A DNA stretch of 36,505 nt from JAUICS01 sp964384335 (GTDB lineage: Bacteria; Pseudomonadota; Alphaproteobacteria; Micavibrionales; Micavibrionaceae): assembly GCA_964384335.1 (NCBI GenBank), contig CAYLKN010000020.1:1-36505 (forward strand). Direction: 5' to 3'. The position numbers and the translations under genes are program-made. Positions 16,798 through 25,739 of this stretch are shown piece by piece. The notes beneath the pieces are model-generated. The model was not told the DNA's origin. It saw only the letters and a program-made list of their open reading frames with translations, and searched no databases. The stretch's first letter is position 1. The number at the start of each line of letters is the position of its first letter.

Positions 16798-17763
16798 ATG
16801 CAGAAAACAAACCCTCAACCAAAACAGCCAAAATGCGGCGGTGTTTTTCAATCGCTTAAAAGACGCTTCAGACACAATAAACTTGGTTCCCTTCTTGTAC
16901 AGGACGGAATACTTGAAGAAAAGCAGCTTAAATCCATTCTTAAAACCCAGAAAACATCCGGAATTCCTCTGGGTCAGTTTTTGATCAGCCGCGGTATAAT
17001 TTCCCGCAGGGCCCTGTACCTTGTTCTTTGTGAACAACATGCCCTGCGGCTTGCAATCGGTTTGTTTACCGTGCTTGTTTCGCTGAGCTGTTTTGGTGTT
17101 TCAAAAGCCCGGGCGGGGTCTATAAAAGATGTTCCGGCCACAATGGCAGGCTCTCTGACCCCGGATTATAACCGCTTTGGGCAAATCAAAACATATCCAT
17201 CAATATTTCAGAGTGATGAACAAAGATCTGATAATATTACGCCGTTTTATAAATGGACAGGCATGTTTGAGAAATTTGAAAAAGACCTGCAAAACCGTGA
17301 TAACAAGGAAAGACTCGATTTTTTCATGACTGCGGTTCAGAAGTACAGATATGATGATCTTTATGCCATGGCTGTAAACATAAATCATTTTGTTAACGGC
17401 TATACTTACTACCGTGATCACGAAATATGGGGCCGGTCCGATTACTGGGCAAATCCGGTTGAATTTCTCAAAAAGGGCGGGGACTGCGAGGATTTCGCCA
17501 TTGCAAAATATGTTGCCTTGCGGGTAAACGGCGTTCCTGAGGACAGATTACGTATGGCCATCGTTCATGATAATTATAAGGGAATGGCCCATGCGGTTCT
17601 TATTGTATACACCAATAAGGGACCGATCATGCTGGATAATCAGAAAGAAGATGTTATTTTCGCCCACAACAACAAACGCTATCGTCCGATATTTTCAATC
17701 AACCGTAATGCCTGGTGGCTTCACAAGGCACCGGAGACAACCGTGGTTGCCGCTTTAGAATAA
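16798..17763 (+). CDS. MshEN-like domain fused to LapG-like BTLCP cysteine protease
   Basis: This 321-residue protein combines two modules. Residues 28-80 contain two 24-residue motifs (28-51 and 57-80) separated by five residues. Matching positions are L29/L58, G30/G59, L33/L62, G37/G66, L44/L73, L48/L77 and Q51/Q80. This is the layout of MshEN (T2SSE N-terminal) domains, which bind c-di-GMP in the ATPase MshE. The first motif starts with Lys, not Arg, and the second with Pro. One membrane segment follows (85-101, AIGLFTVLVSLSCFGVS). The rest (107-321) is a bacterial transglutaminase-like cysteine protease (BTLCP, LapG family). It has YWANPVEFLKKGGDCEDFAIAKY with C230, then H265 in MAHAVLIVY and D280 in LDNQ. 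The N-terminus should be cytoplasmic and the protease periplasmic. In LapD/LapG systems such proteases release surface adhesins under c-di-GMP control. No adhesin or LapD is nearby. Confidence 0.85.
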   Translation: MQKTNPQPKQPKCGGVFQSLKRRFRHNKLGSLLVQDGILEEKQLKSILKTQKTSGIPLGQFLISRGIISRRALYLVLCEQHALRLAIGLFTVLVSLSCFGVSKARAGSIKDVPATMAGSLTPDYNRFGQIKTYPSIFQSDEQRSDNITPFYKWTGMFEKFEKDLQNRDNKERLDFFMTAVQKYRYDDLYAMAVNINHFVNGYTYYRDHEIWGRSDYWANPVEFLKKGGDCEDFAIAKYVALRVNGVPEDRLRMAIVHDNYKGMAHAVLIVYTNKGPIMLDNQKEDVIFAHNNKRYRPIFSINRNAWWLHKAPETTVVAALE

Positions 17764-17785
17764 AGACTTTCAGTTATTCCTGCGG

Positions 17786-17950
17786 TTACTGTTCCGGTGT
17801 GGTATCGGCCTGTGTTCTGTTCCGTCGGCATCTCTCGGAACAATATTTCACTTCGTCCCAGTTTTTTTTCCACTTTTTCCGCCATGTAAAACGAAGACCG
17901 CAAACAGGGCAGATTTTTTCCGGAAGATGTGATTTCAATATTTTGGCCAT
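17786..17950 (-). CDS. DUF2256 small zinc-ribbon-like protein
   Basis: A 54-residue frame on the minus strand begins MAKILKSHLPEKICPVCG and continues LRFTWRKKWKKNWDEV, then KYCSERCRR, ending in DTTPEQ. The four cysteines (CPVC and CSERC) and the aromatic/basic core FTWRKKW...WD are the signature of the DUF2256 family. Members are small proteins of about 50 residues with a likely zinc site, often found near cryptochrome/photolyase or other genes in proteobacteria. The function is unknown. It lies between the protease gene and IalB, antisense to the leader of the latter. It is easily missed because of its size. Confidence 0.85.
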   Translation of the reverse strand: MAKILKSHLPEKICPVCGLRFTWRKKWKKNWDEVKYCSERCRRNRTQADTTPEQ

Positions 17951-18071
17951 ACTGGAAAAAATTCATACTGGAAAACCATTAGTTTTGACGACCTGTGATA
18001 ATGATAGTATAAATGTATCAAGATATATTTTGTCCTTATCACTCTTAACCCGAACTGCATACCATTATCAA

Positions 18072-18614
18072 ATGATGTATTTTTCAATACGCCGTATTCC
18101 AGCACTTTTTTCAAACGTTGCCTTAACTGCGTTCGTAACGGTCGCATTACTCTCCCCCGCACAGGCATCCGAACCGAAACTCCTGACCAGCTCAGGAGAA
18201 TGGTCAGGCTACACGTTCGAGGAGAATGGCAATCTTGTATGTTATATGGCAAGCACTCCCAAAAAAGCGGAGGGTGATTACAGTAAGAGAGGGGAGATCT
18301 TTGCGCTGATCACCCATCGTCCTGCTGAGGATACGAAAAACGTTTTCAGCTATATCACAGGATACAGCTATAAGTCCGGAAGCGAGGTCGAACTGCGTAT
18401 CGACAGCAAAAAATTTACATTATTCACGCAGGACGATACGGCATGGGCACCGGATGCGGAAACAGATGATGAAATCGCGGAAGCCGTAAAAAAAGGGTTA
18501 ACAATGGTTGTTAACGGAACGTCCAGCCGCGGGACAAAAACGAAGGATACCTTCAGTCTGAAAGGATCAACGGCAGTTCATAACGCAATTTCGAAAGAAT
18601 GTGGAATACAATAG
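18072..18614 (+). CDS. Invasion-associated locus B (IalB) family protein
   Basis: This 180-residue secreted protein belongs to the IalB family, named for a Bartonella protein linked to red-cell entry but widespread in free-living alphaproteobacteria. The start at 18072 (or the adjacent ATG at 18075) gives a normal signal peptide: IRRIPALFSNVALTAFVTVALL, with cleavage after SPAQA. The long frame that begins at 17715 is rejected because it overlaps the protease gene and has no homologous character before residue 120. The mature domain shows GEWSGYTFEENGNLVCYMAS and then SYKSGSEVELRID and FTLFTQDDTAW, a beta-rich pattern typical of IalB. A final Cys pair (VCYM near the start, KECGIQ at the end) may form a disulfide. 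Confidence 0.85.
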   Translation: MMYFSIRRIPALFSNVALTAFVTVALLSPAQASEPKLLTSSGEWSGYTFEENGNLVCYMASTPKKAEGDYSKRGEIFALITHRPAEDTKNVFSYITGYSYKSGSEVELRIDSKKFTLFTQDDTAWAPDAETDDEIAEAVKKGLTMVVNGTSSRGTKTKDTFSLKGSTAVHNAISKECGIQ

Positions 18615-18821
18615 GATTTATTTTACAGAAAAACAAAAGTATTTGTTTATAAGTTTTCAATAATTCTACTCGGGGTTTTTCTCCAATATTCTCTTATATT
18701 ACACTGTTTATTGGTTTATTTTAATAGAATCTCTGTTTAATATAATCAATCATTAGTCAATCGGTAACATTTTATGTGGCAAACTAAAATTATCAGATAA
18801 GAATAGAACAGGTTTCCGGTA

Positions 18822-20612
18822 ATGCCCTTTGTAAGGACAGTTACAACATTTATATTTAAAGTACTTGGTTTTCGCCGCCGCACTTTTATATCGCAAAACG
18901 GTTTTCCTCGTATCCGCTATCTTGCCGTTCTTGTTTTCTTTGTGTTTTCAGGCCTGCTTTCCAATCTCAATCTTTCATTTGACAGGGGTGATATTGTCAG
19001 AACGGACCGGGCCGTGATGGATGCCCTGGCCTTTCTGTCCCAGACTACGTTTCCCGATATTGAAAAAGCCGAAGCCGCCTCCGGGCAGGCTTTGTATCTG
19101 TCTTTTTCAGAACATGCCGGACCTGAGAATATCGCGTCCGATATTGAAGGGCTGAAACAGACAATTGCCCTGTATTTTGAGGAAAGCAAACCTTCCGATC
19201 TTAAAAGATTTATCGGCGAAGTTATGGGCTCTTACCCCAAAAATTTTGAGAAAGCATCCGTTGAAACAAAAACAAAAGAGACGGTTTCAAAGACAACGGA
19301 TAATACCCTGGAAGATGAAAAAAAGATTATTTCTGCCGCTCTGGTTCCGGAAGGCAGAACAGAGGCTGAAAGTAAAATATCTCCAAAACCCGTTATGGAT
19401 ATTGAAAATGCCGATCAAAGTGACAGTAACGAAACGGCGGCGGCCGGAACGGAAGGCACGATTCTGGACAAAACGGAAACTTTGACCGTACGGCCGGGTG
19501 ATACGCTTGAGGGAATTCTTGCAAATGCCGGAATTGACAGTTTGAAAACGCATGAAATTATCAAGGCCGTAAGCAAAGTTTATAATCCGCGATCCATAAA
19601 ATCCGGCCAGACAATTTCCTTTATCCCCGATATGGATGACAGTAAAGGTGGTGCCGGCAGATATGCTGCGCTTGACATGCCTCTGGACAAACTCAGAACA
19701 TTAAAGGTCTCCTGGAAAAACCCGGGGCAGATTGATGCGGCTGTAAAAACCTTGCGCGTTGATAAGGAATTGCGCGCCAAAAAAGTGGAAGTCAGACATT
19801 CTTTGTATCAGACCGCCCTCGATCACGGGATACCGTCCGATGTCATTTCGCAGGCCATCCATTTGTATTCCTGGGACATTGACTTTCAGCGGGATATACG
19901 GCGCGGCGATGAGCTTGAACTTCTATACGAAATTCATGTTAACGAACGGGGTGAAGCAGTTGGTGCGGGTGATATTTTATATGCCTCAATCGAAACTTTC
20001 GGCCAGAGGCTTCCGGTTTACAGGTATGGAATGTCCGGGGGGCAAATTGCCTATTTCGAACCCGATGGAAACAGTCTCAGGAAAGCATTGATGCAGACTC
20101 CGGTGGATGGGGCAAGAATATCATCGGGATACGGCATGCGGATGCATCCTATTTTAGGATATTCAAAAATGCATAAGGGTGTTGACTTTGCCGCCCCTCT
20201 CAACACGCCGGTCTATGCCGCAGGAGACGGTATTGTTGAAAGAGCCGGGCGCTACGGCGCATACGGAAATTATATCCGCTTAAGACACAGGAATGGATAT
20301 AAAACAGCCTATGGTCATCTTAACAAATTCGCATCCAATATTCGCGCCGGGTCCGAGGTTAAACAAGGCGATGTAATCGGATATGTCGGATCAACAGGCC
20401 GTTCAACCGGACCGCACTTGCATTACGAAGTGCATGTGAATGGCAAACATGTTAATCCGCGTAATCTTGATCTTCCAAAAAATATTATTCTTACAGGGTC
20501 GGAACTTGAGGATTTCAGGTCTCAAATGAACAGATTAAACAACGAATTTGCATCCCTTATCGAAGGTGTGAAATACGCGCAGATTACACCCGAGAAATTG
20601 CTGGTTCACTAA
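18822..20612 (+). CDS. M23 (LytM-type) murein endopeptidase with LysM/OapA-like domain
   Basis: This 596-residue envelope protein is anchored by one membrane segment (about 32-50, YLAVLVFFVFSGLLSNL). A variable stalk rich in Lys, Glu and Thr follows (about 60-220), then a LysM/OapA-like module (TLTVRPGDTLEGILANAGI, about 222-275). After a helical Csd3-like linker comes the zinc endopeptidase domain (about 425-555). It has MHKGVDFAAP (H451, D455), an AYGHL segment and HLHYEVHVNG (H532, H534), so all metal ligands are present and the enzyme should cut peptidoglycan cross-links. It follows IalB after 207 A+T-rich bases, in which I see neither a terminator nor a clear promoter. It is convergent with surf1. 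Confidence 0.9.
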   Translation: MPFVRTVTTFIFKVLGFRRRTFISQNGFPRIRYLAVLVFFVFSGLLSNLNLSFDRGDIVRTDRAVMDALAFLSQTTFPDIEKAEAASGQALYLSFSEHAGPENIASDIEGLKQTIALYFEESKPSDLKRFIGEVMGSYPKNFEKASVETKTKETVSKTTDNTLEDEKKIISAALVPEGRTEAESKISPKPVMDIENADQSDSNETAAAGTEGTILDKTETLTVRPGDTLEGILANAGIDSLKTHEIIKAVSKVYNPRSIKSGQTISFIPDMDDSKGGAGRYAALDMPLDKLRTLKVSWKNPGQIDAAVKTLRVDKELRAKKVEVRHSLYQTALDHGIPSDVISQAIHLYSWDIDFQRDIRRGDELELLYEIHVNERGEAVGAGDILYASIETFGQRLPVYRYGMSGGQIAYFEPDGNSLRKALMQTPVDGARISSGYGMRMHPILGYSKMHKGVDFAAPLNTPVYAAGDGIVERAGRYGAYGNYIRLRHRNGYKTAYGHLNKFASNIRAGSEVKQGDVIGYVGSTGRSTGPHLHYEVHVNGKHVNPRNLDLPKNIILTGSELEDFRSQMNRLNNEFASLIEGVKYAQITPEKLLVH

Positions 20613-20621
20613 TCCTGCGCG

Positions 20622-21362
20622 TCATGATTCCAGAGTCTTTTCGCGGATAAATCTCAGATAAAACATTATCACCAGAATGACCGCCATCGAAAACCAGAAC
20701 ATGGCATACTGAAAATGATCGTTGCGGATATCAAATTCGGGCTTTAACGGACTTAATACTTTATTTTCAAGCACAGGCTGTTCAACATAAAACAGAAGCG
20801 GCGCGCTTTCAGATTTTTCAAGGCCATAGAACCGGGCCGTCTGCTGAATATCTGCACGGTACCAGCGATTTTTCTGAAAACTGTTTCGGGGAACGAAAGG
20901 ATTGTCGAAAGCATCTTCCTTAAAGTACCCTGTAATTGTCTGCATTGAAGTCCAGTCCGCGTTCTTTATTGCCTTCTCAATCGCTTTATCATCCCGTCCC
21001 TTCCCAAGCGCGGTATAAACCATAACACCGTCAACGGTCTGGAAAGGCAGAACCGGCAAAAACATAATTTTCCCGTCATCAGGTCTGGGGCCCAGAAAAA
21101 TGACACGTTCAGGTATGAAAAAGCGGCCGCTTATCGTCCCTCTGAGGAAAGGGTATTCCGCATTATTGCTTTGCAGGATCTCAGGTCTTGAAAGATTTGT
21201 CTCCGAAGCGTCCTTTTCCAGTTGTCTGTCGATTGTGTTCAGAATCGTAGTTTTCCATTCAAGACGCTGAATCTGCCATATCCCGAGTGAAGTCAGAATA
21301 CAAAATCCAACGGCTGTAAATATCGCCGGGGTCAAAGGGAATTTTTGCTTCTTTTTAGACAT
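20622..21362 (-). CDS. SURF1 family cytochrome oxidase assembly protein
   Basis: This 246-residue inner-membrane protein helps insert heme a into cytochrome c oxidase. It has the family topology. A first membrane segment (about 12-28, ending SLGIWQIQRLEWK, the conserved LGxWQxxRxxWK motif) is followed by a periplasmic domain containing LRGTISGRFFIPERVIFLGPRP. A second membrane segment lies near the end, preceded by RNDHFQYAMFWFSMA, the conserved N-H-[LF]-x-Y-A-x-x-W motif. It starts two bases after the stop of the acetoacetyl-CoA synthetase gene is passed (5 bases between the two genes), so the two are co-transcribed. The usual ctaG and cox genes are not nearby. Confidence 0.92.
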   Translation of the reverse strand: MSKKKQKFPLTPAIFTAVGFCILTSLGIWQIQRLEWKTTILNTIDRQLEKDASETNLSRPEILQSNNAEYPFLRGTISGRFFIPERVIFLGPRPDDGKIMFLPVLPFQTVDGVMVYTALGKGRDDKAIEKAIKNADWTSMQTITGYFKEDAFDNPFVPRNSFQKNRWYRADIQQTARFYGLEKSESAPLLFYVEQPVLENKVLSPLKPEFDIRNDHFQYAMFWFSMAVILVIMFYLRFIREKTLES

Positions 21363-21367
21363 ACATG

Positions 21368-23323
21368 TTAAGTGCTCAGTTCATCAATATTTTTATAAAG
21401 ATCCAAAGCCTCAGGATTTGCAAGAGCCTCCAGGTTCCTGACAGGCTTACCGTGAATCGTGTCCCGGACAGCAATTTCAACAATCTTATTCGATTTTGTG
21501 CGAGGTATGTCCTCAACTTTAATGATTTTTGCGGGAACGTGGCGGGGCGATGCACCGCTCCGGACTGTTTTTACGATTCTTTTTTTTAAATCATCGTCCA
21601 GATCCGTTTCATTTCTGGTGCGCACGAAAAGAATTAATCTTTCATCAGTACCCCACTCCTGCCCGACTGCAATGCTTTCCAGAATCTCCGGAATTTTTTC
21701 AACCTGTCTGTAGATTTCCGCCGTACCAATTCTGACACCGCCCGGATTTAGCGTTGCGTCCGAACGGCCATGAATAATGAACCCGTTATGCTGCGTGCGT
21801 TCTATCCAGTCGCCGTGACACCATATTCCCTCAAACCGGTCGAAATAGGCAGATTTGTATTTCTTGCCTCCATCGTCATTCCAGAAATAGACGGGCATTG
21901 ACGGAAAGGGCTTTGTGCATACCAGCTCCCCGCTGCCTTCCCCGGGCGGTATGGGTTTTCCGTTGTGGTCATAGACATCAACAGCCATACCCAGGCCCGG
22001 CCCCTGTATTTCTCCGCGCCACACAGGTGAAACCGGGTTTCCCAGAACAAAACAGGATACGATATCCGTGCCGCCGGATATGGACGCAAGGTGCACGTCG
22101 GATTTGACATGCCCGTAAACGAAATCAAAGCTTTCGTGTATAAGGGGGGAGCCCGTCGATGTGATCGTTTTCAGTGAAGTAAGGTCATGGGTTTGTGCCG
22201 GGTGAATTTCTTCTTTCTTAAGTGCATCGATATATTTGGCCGCAGTTCCGAAAAGCGTGCAGCCATGGGCCGAGGTGTAATCCCACAATACATTTCCATT
22301 CGGATAAAACGGATTGCCGTCATACAGCATAAGTGCCGCACCCGAAGCCAGCGCGGTGATCTGCCAGTTCCACATCATCCACCCGCAAGTCGTAAAATAA
22401 AAAACCCTGTCGCCCGGCTTTATATCACAATGCAGCTGGTGTTCCTTCAGATGCTGCAGCAATGTGCCGCCCTGACTGTGTACGATACATTTTGGTACAC
22501 CGGTAGTGCCGGATGAAAACATAATAAAAAGCGGATGATTGAAAGGCAGGTTTTCAAAGTGAATATCTGATCCTTCAAAAGGGCCGGTGAAGTCATCAAT
22601 CCTCACACTCTTTTCAATACCATCGATATCCGGATTTTCATCAAGAAAAGGGATAACAACAATTTGATCAAGGCTTTTTAATTCGGGTGCAACGGCTTTT
22701 ACCTTATCAAGACAGTCAATCCGCTTTCCGCCGTAAGTGTATCCGTCAACGCAGAAAAGTACTTTCGGATCGATCTGCCCAAAACGATCGAGCACGCCCT
22801 GAATACCGAAATCGGGTGAAGCGGAAGACCAGATTGCGCCTATCGAACTGGCCGCCAGTGCGGCAATAACCGTTTCCGGAATATTGGGAAGATAACCGGC
22901 AACACGGTCGTTTTTTTTAATGCCCAGATCTTTAAGGGCTCCGGCTACTTTGGCAACCGCTTTGTAGAGATCTTCGGATGAGAGAGTGCGCTCCCGTCCC
23001 CTTTCATCCCTGAACAGGATTGCCGGACTCCCGTCCCTTCGGCGCAGAAGATTCCTGGCATAATTTAGGCGTGCGGCCGGGAAAAATTCCGCCTGCTGCA
23101 TGGCCTCTGGATTGCGAATGGTTTCTTCCCCTTTTTCTCCGATCACACCGCAAAAATCCCATACCTTGTTCCAGAATTCGGGGAGGTTTCCGACCGACCA
23201 TTCCCACAACGCCCCATAACCGGGTAAGGAGACTTCATATTCGCTTTCTACCTGATCCATAAAGTCTCTAAGGATTGAGTGACCGATAGTTTCAGGTGAG
23301 GGTTGCCAGAGCGGGTGTTGCAT
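21368..23323 (-). CDS. Acetoacetyl-CoA synthetase
   Basis: This 651-residue adenylate-forming enzyme activates acetoacetate to acetoacetyl-CoA, linking ketone-body and polyhydroxybutyrate turnover to central metabolism. The N-terminal stretch PLWQPSPETIGHSILRDFM is distinctive of acetoacetyl-CoA synthetase as opposed to acetyl-CoA synthetase. AMP-binding landmarks are IWSSASPDFG, SSGTTGVPKCIVHSQGG (from residue 270) and GWMMWNWQITALASGAALMLYDG. The C-terminal LNPGGVRIGTAEIYR and PRTKSNKIVE with catalytic Lys near 613 complete the set. Typical length is about 650. Region 23324-23480 is a divergent promoter zone with the DsbD-like gene; it holds no obvious operator. Confidence 0.93.
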   Translation of the reverse strand: MQHPLWQPSPETIGHSILRDFMDQVESEYEVSLPGYGALWEWSVGNLPEFWNKVWDFCGVIGEKGEETIRNPEAMQQAEFFPAARLNYARNLLRRRDGSPAILFRDERGRERTLSSEDLYKAVAKVAGALKDLGIKKNDRVAGYLPNIPETVIAALAASSIGAIWSSASPDFGIQGVLDRFGQIDPKVLFCVDGYTYGGKRIDCLDKVKAVAPELKSLDQIVVIPFLDENPDIDGIEKSVRIDDFTGPFEGSDIHFENLPFNHPLFIMFSSGTTGVPKCIVHSQGGTLLQHLKEHQLHCDIKPGDRVFYFTTCGWMMWNWQITALASGAALMLYDGNPFYPNGNVLWDYTSAHGCTLFGTAAKYIDALKKEEIHPAQTHDLTSLKTITSTGSPLIHESFDFVYGHVKSDVHLASISGGTDIVSCFVLGNPVSPVWRGEIQGPGLGMAVDVYDHNGKPIPPGEGSGELVCTKPFPSMPVYFWNDDGGKKYKSAYFDRFEGIWCHGDWIERTQHNGFIIHGRSDATLNPGGVRIGTAEIYRQVEKIPEILESIAVGQEWGTDERLILFVRTRNETDLDDDLKKRIVKTVRSGASPRHVPAKIIKVEDIPRTKSNKIVEIAVRDTIHGKPVRNLEALANPEALDLYKNIDELST

Positions 23324-23480
23324 GATTTTGTATTGCCCGTAGTTTTGTATTTATTTCTGCATTATGTTTTAAATTCAAGCAGATTAAAGCGGATGCGGCA
23401 AGCCGCAATGTAACGCGTATGGCTTGTTCCCCGAATAGAATGTTATAATAAATTTGTCATTTAAGTTATCAGGGCAAAAA

Positions 23481-25697
23481 ATGCGTCATTTAGTTTTTTT
23501 TATATCAGCTTTTATTGTTTTGTCTGCCGTCTCCGGCAACCTCCGGGCGCAAACGGATGATTTTGACTATGACGCTGTAAAGCCGCTGGTTGACATTACT
23601 CTTCACAGCAGCGTCAAGGCGGTTAAACCGGGACAGCAATTTTCACTCCTGATTGAACAAAATATTGAGGAGGGATGGCATACCTATTGGAAAAATCCTG
23701 GTGATTCGGGTGAGCCGACGCATGTTGACTGGCAGCTTCCTCAAGGTTTCAAAGCGTCCTCCATACATTGGCCTGCGCCGCAAAGACTGCCTTTCGGTCC
23801 GCTTATGAATTTCGGTTACGAGAATACGGTATATTTTCCTGTCACGCTTATTCCGCCCAAAGATATGGATGCTGAAAACGTTACTCTGAAGGCAGATGTC
23901 AGCTGGCTTGTATGCAAGGATATATGTATTCCCGAGTACGGATCCATTGAACTGGAACTGCCCGTTTCGCAGTCAGGTGATATAAACGACATCCTGAATA
24001 CGGATAAAGCCCCTTTGTTCGAAAAAGCAGAAAAGTCTCTGCTGGACGACGCGCCCTTTTTGACATCTTACGGTGAAAACGGGGATACTCTCTTCCTGAA
24101 AATAAAGGATGGCGGAAACGTTCCCGGTTTTCTTGACCCGGTTATTAATGCTTATTTCTTTCCCGAGGAATGGGGTCTTATAGGCAATAGCGCGCCCCAG
24201 ACTTTCAAGGCGGATAAAAACGGCGGTTACATACTGACTGTGGCCAGGGACAGCCGTCCGCTTAATGATGTAAACCGTCTGGATGGTGTTGTAAAATTTG
24301 TTCTTGAAAACGGCGATACAGTGGCATATCAGATCAGCGCCGACAAAGCGGCTGTTTCTGAAGCAGACGGCGGGGCGGCTCCCGCATCATCGGGGAAAAT
24401 ATCACCAACGCAGAGCGGGCCGTTAGGAGTGTTGCAGACTTTTCTGTTCGCCTTTTTGGGAGGCATAATCCTGAATCTCATGCCTTGCGTATTTCCGGTA
24501 CTATCCATGAAGGCCCTGAGCCTCGCAAGGATGCGGGGAAAGGAAAGACGAAAATCCCTGATAAGCGGCGCGGCCTATACGGCAGGTATCCTTGTCAGTT
24601 TTGGGGCAATTGCGGCAGTTCTTATTGCCTTGCAGTTTGGCGGGGAACAGATCGGCTGGGGATTCCAGTTCCAGAGCCCGGGGTTTGTGCTTGTCCTGGC
24701 GGTTCTTCTGTTCGTCGTAGGGCTTAATCTTTCAGGTTTCTTTGATATACAAAATGCAGGATTTATGGGTATTGGAGGACGAATAACGGCGGGTGAGGGC
24801 TTTATGTCGTCTTTTATGACGGGGGTTCTGGCCACGACTGTTGCAACACCCTGCACCGCCCCGTTTATGGCAACGGCCATCGGTGTAGCATTGGTTCAGC
24901 CGCCTGTTATAGCGGTCTTGATTTTCCTGTCTCTTGGCTTTGGTCTGGCATTCCCTTATCTTCTGATATCCCTTGTTCCGGCTTTCCAGGCTTTAATGCC
25001 CCGTCCCGGATTATGGATGGATACGTTTAAGCAGTTTCTTGCATACCCGATGTACGCTTCCGCAATATGGCTTGTCTGGGTTCTTACACAACAAATCGGA
25101 CCGGATGCGGTTATTCTGGCAACCGGACTTATGCTCTGTGTTACCTTCATAATCTGGCTTATAAAGAAAAAACCGCAAAGCGGAAGAACGGCAGGCGCGA
25201 TAACTGTTCTGGCCATTTTTCTTTCCGCCGGTATGGTATATGCCGGATATACAGGTATCGCCGTTTCCGGAGGATATTCCAGAACTGAAACACAAAACGG
25301 GCAGGCCGATATCCAGAGCACCGGAATAAAGTGGCAGGAATTTTCAACCTCCACGCTGAATTCGCTTCTGGAAACAACCGACGATCCGGTTTTTGTTAAC
25401 ATGACTGCGGCCTGGTGCATAACCTGCAAGGTGAATGAAAAAGTGGCCCTGAACACCAAAAAGACAGAAGCGCTGTTTGAAAGGGAAAATATTCAGGCCG
25501 TCAAAGGGGACTGGACAAATCAGGACCCCGAAATCACAAATTATCTCGAAGCTTATGGACGCAGTGGCGTTCCGGTCTATGTTTATTATGGCAGGCCGGA
25601 CAAAAACACGGCCGAAAGACCGGATCCTGTGATTTTACCGCAGATTTTAACGCCCGGCATAGTTGAAAAACATATTTTGAACGGCGGCCGGTCATAA
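23481..25697 (+). CDS. DsbD / ScsB-like thiol:disulfide interchange protein
   Basis: This 738-residue protein carries electrons from cytoplasmic thioredoxin across the inner membrane to periplasmic thiol proteins. The ATG at 23481 has an AGGGC site and starts a signal peptide (MRHLVFFISAFIVLSAVSG, cleaved near LRAQ); an upstream TTG at 23454 is less likely. The N-terminal periplasmic domain has the Cys pair C145/C149 (LVCKDICIPEYG). The central part has eight or so membrane helices with the redox cysteines C336 (NLMPCVFPVL) and C458 (ATPCTAPF). The C-terminal thioredoxin-like domain has AAWCITCK (C646, C649). The N-domain form resembles ScsB more than enteric DsbD. The redoxin gene follows after 42 bases. 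Confidence 0.92.
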   Translation: MRHLVFFISAFIVLSAVSGNLRAQTDDFDYDAVKPLVDITLHSSVKAVKPGQQFSLLIEQNIEEGWHTYWKNPGDSGEPTHVDWQLPQGFKASSIHWPAPQRLPFGPLMNFGYENTVYFPVTLIPPKDMDAENVTLKADVSWLVCKDICIPEYGSIELELPVSQSGDINDILNTDKAPLFEKAEKSLLDDAPFLTSYGENGDTLFLKIKDGGNVPGFLDPVINAYFFPEEWGLIGNSAPQTFKADKNGGYILTVARDSRPLNDVNRLDGVVKFVLENGDTVAYQISADKAAVSEADGGAAPASSGKISPTQSGPLGVLQTFLFAFLGGIILNLMPCVFPVLSMKALSLARMRGKERRKSLISGAAYTAGILVSFGAIAAVLIALQFGGEQIGWGFQFQSPGFVLVLAVLLFVVGLNLSGFFDIQNAGFMGIGGRITAGEGFMSSFMTGVLATTVATPCTAPFMATAIGVALVQPPVIAVLIFLSLGFGLAFPYLLISLVPAFQALMPRPGLWMDTFKQFLAYPMYASAIWLVWVLTQQIGPDAVILATGLMLCVTFIIWLIKKKPQSGRTAGAITVLAIFLSAGMVYAGYTGIAVSGGYSRTETQNGQADIQSTGIKWQEFSTSTLNSLLETTDDPVFVNMTAAWCITCKVNEKVALNTKKTEALFERENIQAVKGDWTNQDPEITNYLEAYGRSGVPVYVYYGRPDKNTAERPDPVILPQILTPGIVEKHILNGGRS

Positions 25698-25739
25698 GGT
25701 CAAACTAAAAAAATAATTTTAAAAAAGGAGAAGGAGAAC

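Noticed and set aside
17715..18071. Long 5' extension of the IalB frame
   Set aside because: It overlaps the protease gene, is antisense to the DUF2256 gene, and lacks family features; the signal peptide starts at 18072.
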